64,000 bases of DNA from an uncultured Collinsella sp. (GTDB lineage Bacteria; Actinomycetota; Coriobacteriia; Coriobacteriales; Coriobacteriaceae), in assembly GCA_934668695.1 (NCBI GenBank), contig CAKUOD010000001.1, forward strand, positions 62,001 through 126,000. Direction: 5' to 3'. This document shows, piece after piece, positions 41,921 to 51,841 of this stretch (positions within the stretch are counted from its first letter, which is position 1; the number at the start of each line of letters is the position of its first letter). The notes under the pieces are model-generated. The model did not search any database. It was given only the letters and a program-made list of their open reading frames with translations, and was not told the origin of the DNA. The translations under genes were made by a program, and so were the position numbers.

Positions 41921-42601
41921 CTATTCGGGCCAAATAAATTGTGTGCGGCCGGCCTCGCCACCGTCAATGAGCAGACTCTGTCCGGTCATAAACCGGTTGG
42001 TCACGCCCACAAAGTAGATCCACTCGGCGATCTCTTGGGCGGTGGCCCAGCGTTTAAGCGGCGTGAGCTCCATAATCTGGCTCCACAGTTGCTCGTCTTC
42101 CATCACGCAACGGTTGAGCGGCGTGATAACGCCGCCCGGGTCCACACTGTTGGCGATGGCCTGCGGTGCCAGGCGGTTTGCAAGGTTCTTGGTGTAGGCG
42201 ATAACGCCGCCCTTGCTGGCGGCATAGGCGGGAAACTCCGATCCCGTATGCCCGCTCGCCGACCCCACATTGACCACGGATTTGATAGTCGGTGCCGGCT
42301 TGGCGGCAAGCCCCTCCCCCACAAAGGCGTAGCGCTCGGTCACGTTGATGGTGCCACACAGGTTGGCGGCAATGTCGTCGGCCGAATCCTGCGTACCGGC
42401 AACGTTCACGATTACCTGAGGCTCAAGGTCGCCTGGAAACGAGTCCGGCTCGCGAACATCAACGATCAGATGGCGGTAGCGCTCGTGTTCGATCGCCGGC
42501 GACAGCAGGTCAAAGCCCACGACCTCGTGGCCCTCATCCAAAAAGCGCTGCACGCACGCGGCTCCGATACCGCCCGAAGCGCCCGTGATCAAAACCCGCA
42601 T
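41921..42601 (-). CDS. SDR family NAD(P)-dependent oxidoreductase
   Basis: 226 residues. VLITGASGGIGAA is the dinucleotide loop, VNVAGTQ the structural NxAG, and SGHTGSEFPAYAASKGG gives the Ser-Tyr-Lys catalytic set (YAASK). The FDLLS after strand 2 suggests NAD preference. AAGGAG precedes ATG 42601, which lies 9 bases after the VUT gene stop, so the two are one operon. Substrate not identifiable. Confidence 0.87.
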   Translation of the reverse strand: MRVLITGASGGIGAACVQRFLDEGHEVVGFDLLSPAIEHERYRHLIVDVREPDSFPGDLEPQVIVNVAGTQDSADDIAANLCGTINVTERYAFVGEGLAAKPAPTIKSVVNVGSASGHTGSEFPAYAASKGGVIAYTKNLANRLAPQAIANSVDPGGVITPLNRCVMEDEQLWSQIMELTPLKRWATAQEIAEWIYFVGVTNRFMTGQSLLIDGGEAGRTQFIWPE

Positions 42602-42610
42602 ACTTGCTCC

Positions 42611-43333
42611 TTAGGCGGTTGCGTGGCGCTCGAGGTACTCGGAGCCCACATTCTCGCGCTCCCAGCCGCGCACGACCTTGTAGCCCACGGGGCTCAAGAA
42701 GACCTCGCACAGCAGCTCGGCAACAGCGCCGGTCAGCGAGCACATAAGGACCTGCACCCAGGTCCAACCAAAGAACGTATGGCTCACCACAATGGCAAAG
42801 ACCAAGTTGTCGATAAACTGGCCAATGCCCGTGGACACATAGGAGCGAAAGGCAAAGCTCGCAAAATTATTCTTTTTGAGCATGCGGCCGAGCGACTGGT
42901 TGAGCGTGGAGTTAACCACGGCAGAGACGAGCATTGCCAGCGAAGAGCCCAGTACCACGTACCAGGTGCCACCGATGGTGGCGTTAAGGGCAGTGTTGAC
43001 CTCGATCATGCCCGTGTCGTAGTAGGCGCCCCACATACCGGGCGTGAGCGAGCATGCCCAAAAGCACAGGCTCACGGCCAGGTTGACCAGCAGCGCGAGG
43101 ATAGAGATTTTGATGGATGCCTTGGCGCCAAAGCGCTTGCAGATCATGTCCTGGCACAAAAACGAAACCCAGCTCACCACAAAGCCGCAATCGAGTGCCA
43201 GATACGGCAGGCTGATGAGCTCTTTGTTGGCCAGCAGGTTCATCATGATGACGCTCACGAAAAACAGCGAAACCGTCGCCGCGGGAATGCTCCGCAACAG
43301 GACCTTATAGTCCTCCATGACCTTCTTGATCAT
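42611..43333 (-). CDS. VUT family transporter (YhhQ-like, putative queuosine precursor uptake)
   Basis: 240 residues with six membrane segments. Visible features are FFVSVIMMNLLANKELISLP, LDCGFVVSWVSFLCQDMICKRFGAKAS, GSSLAMLVSAVVNSTLNQSLG and FIDNLVFAI. This matches the Vut_1/YhhQ family, whose E. coli member takes up queuosine precursors. AAAGGAG lies 6 bases from ATG 43333. Precursor identity (preQ0, preQ1 or queuine) is unresolved, and no preQ1 riboswitch was recognised in the leader. Confidence 0.85.
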   Translation of the reverse strand: MIKKVMEDYKVLLRSIPAATVSLFFVSVIMMNLLANKELISLPYLALDCGFVVSWVSFLCQDMICKRFGAKASIKISILALLVNLAVSLCFWACSLTPGMWGAYYDTGMIEVNTALNATIGGTWYVVLGSSLAMLVSAVVNSTLNQSLGRMLKKNNFASFAFRSYVSTGIGQFIDNLVFAIVVSHTFFGWTWVQVLMCSLTGAVAELLCEVFLSPVGYKVVRGWERENVGSEYLERHATA

Positions 43334-43489
43334 TATGTACTCCTTTGGTTTTAGGTTTAACGAGCAGGATATCGGACCCGAACTGCTCGGACGCCCCGGT
43401 CTTGAGACGACGGTGGGTATGATAGCCGCTCACACGGCATCAGGCAAGCAAATGGCGCGGCAGCCCCACAGGGCCACCGCGCCGATGCG

Positions 43490-45103
<1,614 letters not shown>

Positions 45104-45259
45104 GCGGATCCTTTCTTGCGTTCTATATGCATTACGTCGATGTAACTGCCCTATTGTAGCCGTGAAACCTCGCCATAGGGCACCTATCAGGACAAATTCA
45201 TCAGTTGGGGTCTGGGTAGCCGGCTTAATCCGAATTTGTCTCTTGCGTAACTGTGCATA

Positions 45260-45293
45260 GTGTATATATACTGTGCTTACCGGTTATATACAC
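45260..45293. promoter_or_regulatory. GTGTATATA dyad upstream of the GntR/ABC operon
   Basis: GTGTATATA (45260-45268) and TATATACAC (45285-45293) form an inverted pair, 28-61 bases ahead of the GTG start of the YtrA-like regulator. GntR/YtrA proteins usually autoregulate through such AT-rich dyads, so this is the probable operator. Confidence 0.55.
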
Positions 45294-45320
45294 GTGTAGC
45301 CCAACAGCTAAGGAGCCGCT

Positions 45321-45701
45321 GTGGACATTATCCTATCCAATTCGAGCGACAAGCCCATCTACGAGCAGATATCCTCGCAGGTCAAAGCTCAAATCCTTTC
45401 GGGCACGCTCGCCGCGGGAGCCAAACTCCCCAGCATCCGCGCACTCGCGAGCGACCTGGGCGTGAGCGTCATCACCACCAAGCGCGCCTACGCCGATCTG
45501 GAGCAGCTCGGGTTTATCTGTACCGTGCAGGGCAAGGGCTGCTTTGTTGCCGACGGCAACCAAGAACTCTTGCGTGAAAACCAGCTCTGCCATATCGAAG
45601 AGCTGCTTACGCAGGCGGCAGAACAAGCCGAAGCCCTGAGCGTCACGCGCGACAAACTGCACGAGATGCTCGACCTGGTAGCCCCCGAAACCATGCAGTA
45701 G
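45321..45701 (+). CDS. GntR family (YtrA subfamily) regulator
   Basis: 126 residues from a GTG at 45321 with AAGGAG upstream. PIYEQISSQVKAQILSGTL and LPSIRALASDLGVSVITTKRA form the winged HTH, and FVADGN ends it. The effector part is only about 50 residues of helix, as in YtrA proteins that control ABC transporter operons. It is followed 23 bases later by the ABC ATPase, which it most likely represses. Confidence 0.9.
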   Translation: MDIILSNSSDKPIYEQISSQVKAQILSGTLAAGAKLPSIRALASDLGVSVITTKRAYADLEQLGFICTVQGKGCFVADGNQELLRENQLCHIEELLTQAAEQAEALSVTRDKLHEMLDLVAPETMQ

Positions 45702-45724
45702 CCATCTGCAAGAAAGGCTATACC

Positions 45725-46606
45725 ATGCAAAACTTGTTAGAACTCAAAGGTGTCTCACGCCGCGTGAGCGACCGTTTTTCGCTGCGTGATGTCACGTTCG
45801 CCGTGGAGCCTGGCCAGATTGTTGGCTTTGTGGGCGCTAACGGTGCCGGCAAGACAACGACCATTCGCGCCGCGCTCGGGCTTATCAAGCTCGATGCCGG
45901 CGAGGTGCGCCTGTTTGGGCAGCGCTGTGGCGCCGACGCGCCCGATGAGACACAGCGCTGCCTGCGCTCCCGCGTCGGTCTCGTCCTGGACACATGCCCC
46001 TTCCCTTCAACGCTCAAGGTGGGCCAGATCGAGGCACTCGTAGGCCAGGCGTACCCCACGTGGGACCGCAAAACGTTCGCCGGATTCATCGACCGATTTG
46101 GCCTCGATCCCAAGACAAAGGTCAAGGACCTCTCCCGCGGCATGGGCATGAAACTGCAGCTTGCCTGTGCACTCAGCCATAATGCCAAGCTACTCCTTTT
46201 GGACGAAGCCACCGCGGGCCTCGATCCCATGGCGCGCGAGGAACTGCTCGATGAGCTGCTTGCTTTTGTCGCCGACGGCCAGCACAGCGTGCTGCTCTCG
46301 AGCCACATTACGTCCGACCTCGATCGCGCCGCCGACCGCGTCATCTGCATCGATAACGGCTCGATTGTGTTTGACCTGCCGCGCGAGGACATTACCGACC
46401 GAGCCGGCATCGCCCACTGCACCCAAGCGCAGGCCGCCGAGCTTATGGCTTGCGTCGAAGGTGCCCATGCCGCCCGCCACGCCTACAGCGTGGACGTGCT
46501 CGTGCCCAACCGTCGCGAAACGCTCGAGGCCTTTCCCGAGATTCCCTGCGATCGGGTAACCATTGACGACTATCTTCGCCTCACGCTGAAAGGGGCTTCA
46601 AAATGA
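45725..46606 (+). CDS. ABC transporter ATP-binding protein
   Basis: 293 residues. GANGAGKTTTIRAALGL is the Walker A, LSRGMGMKLQLACALSH the signature region (LSRGM for LSGGQ), LLLLDEATAGLDP the Walker B, and SSHIT carries the switch His. A C-terminal extension of about 70 residues follows. AGAAAGG precedes the ATG, and the stop overlaps the next gene (ATGA). It pairs with the permease at 46603 and sits under the YtrA-like regulator. Cargo unknown; by analogy with YtrBCEF it may respond to envelope stress. Confidence 0.9.
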   Translation: MQNLLELKGVSRRVSDRFSLRDVTFAVEPGQIVGFVGANGAGKTTTIRAALGLIKLDAGEVRLFGQRCGADAPDETQRCLRSRVGLVLDTCPFPSTLKVGQIEALVGQAYPTWDRKTFAGFIDRFGLDPKTKVKDLSRGMGMKLQLACALSHNAKLLLLDEATAGLDPMAREELLDELLAFVADGQHSVLLSSHITSDLDRAADRVICIDNGSIVFDLPREDITDRAGIAHCTQAQAAELMACVEGAHAARHAYSVDVLVPNRRETLEAFPEIPCDRVTIDDYLRLTLKGASK

Positions 46607-47301
46607 AACGCGCCTTTATGTCCGAGCTCGCCATCGCTCGCACGCTCATCCCGAGCATTGCGGGCGTCGGCCTGTTCATCTTCGTCGTGCTAACCCTTGC
46701 CAACGCATCGGACGGCGATTCCGGTATGAGCGCCGGCGCCTGCGCGGTCAGCGCCATGTCACCCATCATAATCATGAACTCACTGGCTGGCTACGATAAC
46801 CAAAACGGTTGGGAGCGCTATCGGGCAACGCTGCCGTTCTCGCGCAAAGACATCATCTGCGCACGCTACCTGTGCATTATTGCTTTCTCGGCCGTCATGG
46901 CATGCGCCGCCGTGCTTTTGAACATCATCGCCCTTCCGTTCTTCGATCACACGGGCATTCCCTCGACGGGACAGACCGTCTTTGAGATCACAATAGCCTC
47001 CGCCGCATCGATGCTCATCTCCCTCATGATGGTGTTTTTAGCACAGCCGCTGTTCTTTCGATTTGGACACATGGAGGCGCTGCGCCTTTCCGTCGGCCTG
47101 TTTGCCCTGATGGGCTGCGGTACCATGGCAATGCTGAGCTCTTCCAACCCCATTAGCAACTGGCTCATGTTGATTGCCGGAGCGAATCCCGATCCTGCCG
47201 TTCTGGGCTGTCTGTGCGCAGGAATTGCCGTGCTGGCCCTCGCACTATGCGCAATCAGCTGCACCGTCAGCACCAAGGTTTATCGAGTACGCGACCTGTA
47301 G
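46603..47301 (+). CDS. ABC-2 type permease subunit
   Basis: 232 residues with six hydrophobic stretches; SLAGYDNQNGWERYRATLPFSRKDIICARYL between helices 2 and 3 (only a short part is diagnostic: WERYRATLPFSR) is typical of the ABC-2 permeases that partner YtrA-type operons. ATGA overlap with the ATPase gene shows translational coupling. Probably works as a homodimer with the ATPase. Confidence 0.85.
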   Translation: MKRAFMSELAIARTLIPSIAGVGLFIFVVLTLANASDGDSGMSAGACAVSAMSPIIIMNSLAGYDNQNGWERYRATLPFSRKDIICARYLCIIAFSAVMACAAVLLNIIALPFFDHTGIPSTGQTVFEITIASAASMLISLMMVFLAQPLFFRFGHMEALRLSVGLFALMGCGTMAMLSSSNPISNWLMLIAGANPDPAVLGCLCAGIAVLALALCAISCTVSTKVYRVRDL

Positions 47302-47580
47302 TCACGCGAATCCTGGCCCACGCAGGCCACAATTGGTCGAAATCGGTCGACCGCAAACCCATGACAAATGGCATGTCCCCGGCCCGTGCGCGACGTTCTA
47401 TAATGAAAGCGTTACGGGCCTCGGCCCAATTTCTATCATCCAAGGGGATGTCTTTTTGGTCATTGTTCTTTAGGGAACGGTCAATCGCATACAGACGCAA
47501 AACGGCCGTCGAACGGCCGTGGTTTGTTGCGCCGTTCCACCTCCGTCATCTGCCACATATGCACGTGATAGGAAAGGACA
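47302..47580 (+). other. 279-base gap with TATAAT, dyad and terminator-like hairpin
   Basis: Contains TATAAT at 47399-47404, inverted GGCCCGT/ACGGGCC (47381-47387 and 47414-47420), and a hairpin of two self-complementary ACGGCCGT blocks (47502-47509, 47513-47520) followed by GGTTTGTT. It holds the promoter of the methyltransferase gene, and could hold a short RNA. No protein gene seen. Confidence 0.35.
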
Positions 47581-48318
47581 ATGCAATCAACGAGATCTCA
47601 ATCCTTCCCAAAAGCCACCAGCTTCGACTCGGCGCTCATACGCTCTAAAATCATGGGGCCCAACCCCCTCAAGCTTTGCGAAGAGCTTCTTTGTGGCGCA
47701 AACATCCCCTGCGGCGCTCGCGTCTGTGACCTTGGATCGGGCACCGGTATCACCAGCGCCCTGCTTGCCCACGAATACGGGTTGGACACGTACGCTGTCG
47801 ATCTGTGGAGCGACCCACAGGAAAACCGCGCGTTCTTTGATTCACTCGGTATCTCGCGCGACACGATTCATCCCGTTCAGGCGGACGTCTCACAGGGCCT
47901 ACCATTTGAGCACGGCTATTTTGATGCGGTCGTGAGCATCGACTCGTACAACTACTACGGTCGGGACCCGCACTATCTGGGCGAGCGCCTACTCCCCTAC
48001 GTAAAGCAAGGTGGGATGCTCTACTTAAGCATCCCCGGCATGGTTCGCGACTGCCACGACAACCTGCCCGTTTGCCTGCTCAAATCCTGGACACCAGAGC
48101 AGCTCGACTATATGCATGACATAGACTGGTGGCGCGCTATGATCGAGCCGACCCCCGGCGTCGAGATTGTCTCGATGCATTCTATGCTCTGCACGGACGA
48201 AGCATGGGAAGACTGGCTCGCCTGCGACAACGAGTACGCAGCAGGCGACCGCGCTGCCGTTGAAGCCGGCGCGCTCGAATACCTCAACACCATCGCCATC
48301 GTGCTGAGGAAGCTCTAA
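47581..48318 (+). CDS. Class I SAM-dependent methyltransferase
   Basis: 245 residues. ARVCDLGSGTGITSALLAHEY is motif I, VDLWSDPQENRAFF motif II, and FDAVVSIDSYNYYGRDPHYLGERLLPYVKQGG the catalytic and post-region pattern of methyltransferase type 11 (only part cited here is DAVVSIDSYNYYG). AGGAAAGGAC precedes the ATG. Small-molecule or cofactor target; substrate unknown. Single gene with terminator. Confidence 0.82.
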   Translation: MQSTRSQSFPKATSFDSALIRSKIMGPNPLKLCEELLCGANIPCGARVCDLGSGTGITSALLAHEYGLDTYAVDLWSDPQENRAFFDSLGISRDTIHPVQADVSQGLPFEHGYFDAVVSIDSYNYYGRDPHYLGERLLPYVKQGGMLYLSIPGMVRDCHDNLPVCLLKSWTPEQLDYMHDIDWWRAMIEPTPGVEIVSMHSMLCTDEAWEDWLACDNEYAAGDRAAVEAGALEYLNTIAIVLRKL

Positions 48319-48325
48319 ACGACAA

Positions 48326-48368
48326 CCGCGCGGGGCCGTAGGGATGCGGCCTCGCGCGGCTTCTTTCT
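48326..48368 (+). terminator. Terminator after the methyltransferase gene
   Basis: CCGCGCGGGGCCG (48326-48338) pairs with CGGCCTCGCGCGG (48347-48359), one mismatch, followed by CTTCTTTCTT. Confidence 0.8.
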
Positions 48369-48397
48369 TCATGAGTTTTGGAAAATGGCAGCAGCCG

Positions 48398-49189
48398 TTA
48401 CATCCTCACGCCGGGCTTGGGATGCCTGTACTGACCGTGGGATGCCGTGCGCTTACCGTGCGAGATGGCAAATTTGGGACAACAGTGCAGGCAACGAAGG
48501 CAGGCTGCGCACTCCGGCTTTGTCCAGACGGGAAGGCCGTCGCGCATCTCAATCGCCGCCATGGGGCAGCGCTTGGCACACAGGCCGCAGCCGATGCAGC
48601 GATCGGCATCGACGGCAAACTTGCTCGTCTGTTGCATGCGCGGCAGCCCAATTGCGTGATACGCGCACGATGCAAACAGAGGCACGCGATGGCGCATCAT
48701 GTTGCCCGTGCGGCGTGCCCGCACCGCCTCGATCACGGCATCAATCTGCGCCTCGGCAGCTCTATTGATACCCTCAACCTTTTGAGGGTCAGACAGGTCG
48801 AAAACAGGCGTCCAGGTATCGGGCATCTTGACGCTCATCGCCGCATCTAACTCGAGCCCACGCTCGTGTAGCAGATCGCGGGCGAACTTGGCCGATTGCC
48901 CGGTCGTCGAACCATATGTCGAGACATAGAACGTATAGGGGCGCTCGCCGCCCTTTGTGCCGGCAGCAACCGATAGGTCGACAGTCTTCAAAAACTCGAT
49001 CATTGGCGTCGGCAAGCCCCAGGCGTATACCGGGGCGACAAACCCCAGCCGACAGGGGCCTTCCATCACAGCAAGGTGAAGGATCTCGGCATCAAAGCGC
49101 TCAATCGACATAACTTTGTCGCTTGTCGCCGCTGCAATGCGACGCGCCACATGCTCGCTGTTCCCTGTCGCGCTAAAGTACAGGATCAT
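48398..49189 (-). CDS. EFR1-type flavodoxin-ferredoxin fusion
   Basis: 263 residues. MILYFSATGNSEHVARRIA is the flavodoxin FMN loop. The C-terminal half holds two 4Fe-4S motifs, CIGCGLCAKRCPMAAI and CAACLRCLHCCPKFAI. This is the architecture of EFR1 family ferredoxins. Start at 49189 after AGGGGTACG; a longer frame to 49480 has no support. Electron-transfer role in anaerobic metabolism; partners unknown. It lies 36 bases downstream of the ClC gene on the same strand, possibly co-transcribed. Confidence 0.87.
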   Translation of the reverse strand: MILYFSATGNSEHVARRIAAATSDKVMSIERFDAEILHLAVMEGPCRLGFVAPVYAWGLPTPMIEFLKTVDLSVAAGTKGGERPYTFYVSTYGSTTGQSAKFARDLLHERGLELDAAMSVKMPDTWTPVFDLSDPQKVEGINRAAEAQIDAVIEAVRARRTGNMMRHRVPLFASCAYHAIGLPRMQQTSKFAVDADRCIGCGLCAKRCPMAAIEMRDGLPVWTKPECAACLRCLHCCPKFAISHGKRTASHGQYRHPKPGVRM

Positions 49190-49224
49190 CTCGTACCCCT
49201 GGAATTGACTCGTGAAAAACCGCG

Positions 49225-50523
49225 CTACTTGCGCAGCGGCTTGGGCAGTGGAATGCCGGCGGCGATGACGGCCGCGATGATCATGCAGACGATACCCTTG
49301 AGTGGAAAGCACATAAGCAGCAGGCCCACGACCATGACCGGCTGACGCATGACCGCACCCATCGTCGATGCCGTGCAGACGGCGACGCAAAAGACCGGAT
49401 CTGCGCCGGTGAGGATGGCAAGGCCATAGCCCACGCTTACGCCCGAGAAGATAACCGGGAAGAAGTGGCCGCCGCGCCAACCAAGGTTGATGAGGGCGGG
49501 CGTCAGCATGGCCTTAACAAGACCGGTCGCGATAAGCACGCCGGCGGGAATGGTCAGATAGGTTTCCATGAGCACGTCGGCCTGGGTCTCGCCGGCAAAC
49601 ATGGTGTAGGGCAGGACCGTGCCGCAGATGGCGAGCGCCAGACCGGCCAGCATGGCTTTGACGACAGGGCGCGCCCCTATTGCACGGGCAAGCGCTTCGC
49701 TCGCGTGCTCCGAGACAAAGTACAGCCAGCCGCAGATCGTTCCGATCAGCGACAGAGGAATGAGCCAGGTAAGCTCCAGGTTGCCCACCACGGCAGCCTC
49801 GAACCTCGGCATGCCCATGCCGCCGCCCACAAGCTGGCCAAGCAGCAGGTAGGTGCCCAGACCGCCGGCAATCGCAATGCCGTAGACCACAGTCTTTTGC
49901 GCCTTGGGAAGCTTGATGGTGATCTCGTCGGACGCGGAGTCCTCGCCAGCGCCCTGGCCATCGGCGCTACCGGCAAGCGGTGCCACAAAGCCAAAGACGG
50001 GCGCGGTAAAGAGCGCTGTCAGGGCAGCCTGGGTGCCCAGCAGCGTGAGTTCCCTAAACTCGGCACCAAAACGACGCATGCGGTCGCCGACCCAGCTGCA
50101 CAGACCCGCGATAACGCCGGTCAGGCCGGCCTCCGGTCCAATGCTTCCGCCAAACAGCAGCGGCAGCAATGCCGCAAGTGAAAGCTTGCCGAGGTTGTCG
50201 TACGGGTAGCGACCGTCTTGCTTAACCTTGGCCATCACCTGGTTAAGGTCATCGGTCTTGGTGCCCGTCATCTTTTCGTACAGGCCGATCAGCAGGCCGC
50301 CCAGCAGGCAGACGAAAAACGGGTACGGCAAAAAACCGAACGGACCGCTCGCGAGCTCGGGCGAAGCGACGCCCAGCATATGAGGGATCTCGGTCCATAG
50401 ATAGTCGATACCGTGCTCCATCGCAAAGAAAAACAGCCAGACCGCGGCGCCCGCAAACGCACCGGTCACGGCCACGCTCACTAAAAACAGCGCACGGTTT
50501 TTGGGTTTTGCAAGGTTATCCAT
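49225..50523 (-). CDS. ClC-type chloride channel/antiporter family protein
   Basis: 432 residues with 10-12 membrane segments. FGGSIGPEAGLTGVIAGL corresponds to the GxxxGPE region with the gating Glu; GWRGGHFFPVIFSGVSVGY matches GxFxP. The first selectivity motif (GSGIP) is not evident, which is common in distant prokaryotic ClCs. A polar insert of about 25 residues (GSADGQGAGEDSASDE) lies mid-protein. GGGAGG precedes the ATG. Ion choice (Cl-, F-) is unresolved. Confidence 0.85.
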   Translation of the reverse strand: MDNLAKPKNRALFLVSVAVTGAFAGAAVWLFFFAMEHGIDYLWTEIPHMLGVASPELASGPFGFLPYPFFVCLLGGLLIGLYEKMTGTKTDDLNQVMAKVKQDGRYPYDNLGKLSLAALLPLLFGGSIGPEAGLTGVIAGLCSWVGDRMRRFGAEFRELTLLGTQAALTALFTAPVFGFVAPLAGSADGQGAGEDSASDEITIKLPKAQKTVVYGIAIAGGLGTYLLLGQLVGGGMGMPRFEAAVVGNLELTWLIPLSLIGTICGWLYFVSEHASEALARAIGARPVVKAMLAGLALAICGTVLPYTMFAGETQADVLMETYLTIPAGVLIATGLVKAMLTPALINLGWRGGHFFPVIFSGVSVGYGLAILTGADPVFCVAVCTASTMGAVMRQPVMVVGLLLMCFPLKGIVCMIIAAVIAAGIPLPKPLRK

Positions 50524-50648
50524 CGGGACCTCCCGTGGTCAAAATCGACATAGATACGTTTTATTGTAGAGCGAGCGTTGCCCGAACGAGCCAACCATCT
50601 GCGCCGCAAACGGCACCATTGGGAGTCATAGCGGAGCAGGCTCAAGAC

Positions 50649-51182
50649 TTACCCGTTGATAATCGAGGCAATCTCGCGCAAATCGTCGGCGAAGTAGATG
50701 CCGTGCTGGCGCCTCGGGCTCGAAAGCCCCTTATCAATCATGTGCCCGAGCAGCGCCTTGAGGTCGTTGTAGTAACCGTCCAGGTTATACAGGATGCATG
50801 GCGCACTCAGATGCCCCAGTGACACGGCCGACATGACCTCGGCAATCTCCTCGAGCGTGCCCGTGCCACCCGGGAAGGCGACGAACGCGTCACCGAGCTC
50901 AATCATCTTGGCCTTGCGCTCGGCCATATCGCTCGTCACAATGAGGTCATCGATACCGTCATGTTGAAACTCGGCCTCGATAAAAAAGCTCGGCTCCACG
51001 CCCGTCACATGACCGCCAGCATCGAGTACGCTATCGGCGAGCGCACCCATCAGGCCCGATTTGGACCCGCCGTATACCAGCGCGTGCCCGTTAGAGCCAA
51101 TCCACGTGCCGAGCTCTCGCACTGCAGGCAGAAATGCCGGGTCGTTGCCGACGCTCGCGCCCAGGTACACCGTGATGTTCAT
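50649..51182 (-). CDS. LOG family protein (TIGR00730 type, nucleotide 5'-monophosphate phosphoribohydrolase)
   Basis: 177 residues. VYLGASVGNDPAFL, LVYGGSKSGLMGALADSVL and FVAFPGGTGTLEEI are the family signatures; PGGxGTxxE binds the nucleotide. GAGGGGG lies ahead of ATG 51182. Members hydrolyse N6-modified AMP to free base and ribose phosphate, or act on plain nucleoside monophosphates; the bacterial role outside cytokinin production is unclear. Separated from the K+ channel gene by 36 bases, same strand. Confidence 0.88.
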   Translation of the reverse strand: MNITVYLGASVGNDPAFLPAVRELGTWIGSNGHALVYGGSKSGLMGALADSVLDAGGHVTGVEPSFFIEAEFQHDGIDDLIVTSDMAERKAKMIELGDAFVAFPGGTGTLEEIAEVMSAVSLGHLSAPCILYNLDGYYNDLKALLGHMIDKGLSSPRRQHGIYFADDLREIASIING

Positions 51183-51218
51183 ATGCAATCCCCCTCATCG
51201 TGACGCGCGGCGCCAGTT

Positions 51219-51644
51219 CTAGCGTTGGCGGCGGCGATATTCGCGCACACGGCGCGACAGGTCGGCGAGCTCGTCACGATCGAGCTCTTCCAAATGCTCA
51301 AGATCGTCCATAAAGCGCGCCATGGTGTCCTTTTGGCGCAGCTTGATGAGCGTATTGCAGTAGTTCACCGCCACACCCGTGAGCATGGCGATGTAGAAGA
51401 TGCTGATGACGCTCAGGACGACGGTAATCGCGCGGGCAACCGGCGTCTCGGCCGGAATATCGCCAAAGCCGATGGTCGAGACGGTCTCAAAGCTAAACCA
51501 CAGGCCATCGCCAAACGTGAGGGTCGTAGGCTCGGACAGCCAGACAGCCGTCGAGCACAGCAGGTAAAAGATAAGAAACAGGCCCGTGATGCGTGCAAAG
51601 CCAGCCTGTCGCAGCACATCGGCAAGCGTCCTCAACCTGTTCAT
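51219..51644 (-). CDS. Two-TM potassium channel
   Basis: 141 residues. Two membrane segments flank a pore loop with the filter TVSTIGFGD (K+ channel signature TxGxGD). GGAAGGGG precedes ATG 51644. The C-terminal 35 residues are a charged helix (DDLEHLEELDRDELADLSRR) rather than a RCK domain. It would form a tetrameric K+ pore. It probably heads a K+ channel-LOG pair. Confidence 0.9.
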   Translation of the reverse strand: MNRLRTLADVLRQAGFARITGLFLIFYLLCSTAVWLSEPTTLTFGDGLWFSFETVSTIGFGDIPAETPVARAITVVLSVISIFYIAMLTGVAVNYCNTLIKLRQKDTMARFMDDLEHLEELDRDELADLSRRVREYRRRQR

Positions 51645-51691
51645 TGCGACCCCTTCCACGGACAACCAATCACGTTCGCTCGTTATTGTCC

Positions 51692-51759
51692 CACACCCGG
51701 CACTTGGGGACGTTCCTTTTGTGCCGGCAGAAAGGGACTGTCCCCAAGTGCCGGGTGTG
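51692..51759. repeat. Palindrome with 20-bp perfect arms, family E
   Basis: CACACCCGGCACTTGGGGAC (51692-51711) mirrors the sequence at 51740-51759. The loop (51712-51739) contains GTTCC and GCCGGC, and the arms share TTGGGGACGTTC with family C and CCGGCACTTGG with the degenerate copy at 62231. It lies between the K+ channel start and the hybrid kinase. Confidence 0.85.
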
Positions 51760-51841
51760 ACCGTTTAGCGGTGCGGCGGCTGAATGGGCAGGCTGAGCTG
51801 GTATCCTTATGCGAAACTGTCTCAACTCGATAGGATTTCAT

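Noticed and set aside
41495..43354. 619-codon plus-strand frame
   Set aside because: It overlaps ung in another frame and runs antisense to the SDR and VUT genes, which have family motifs and ribosome sites.
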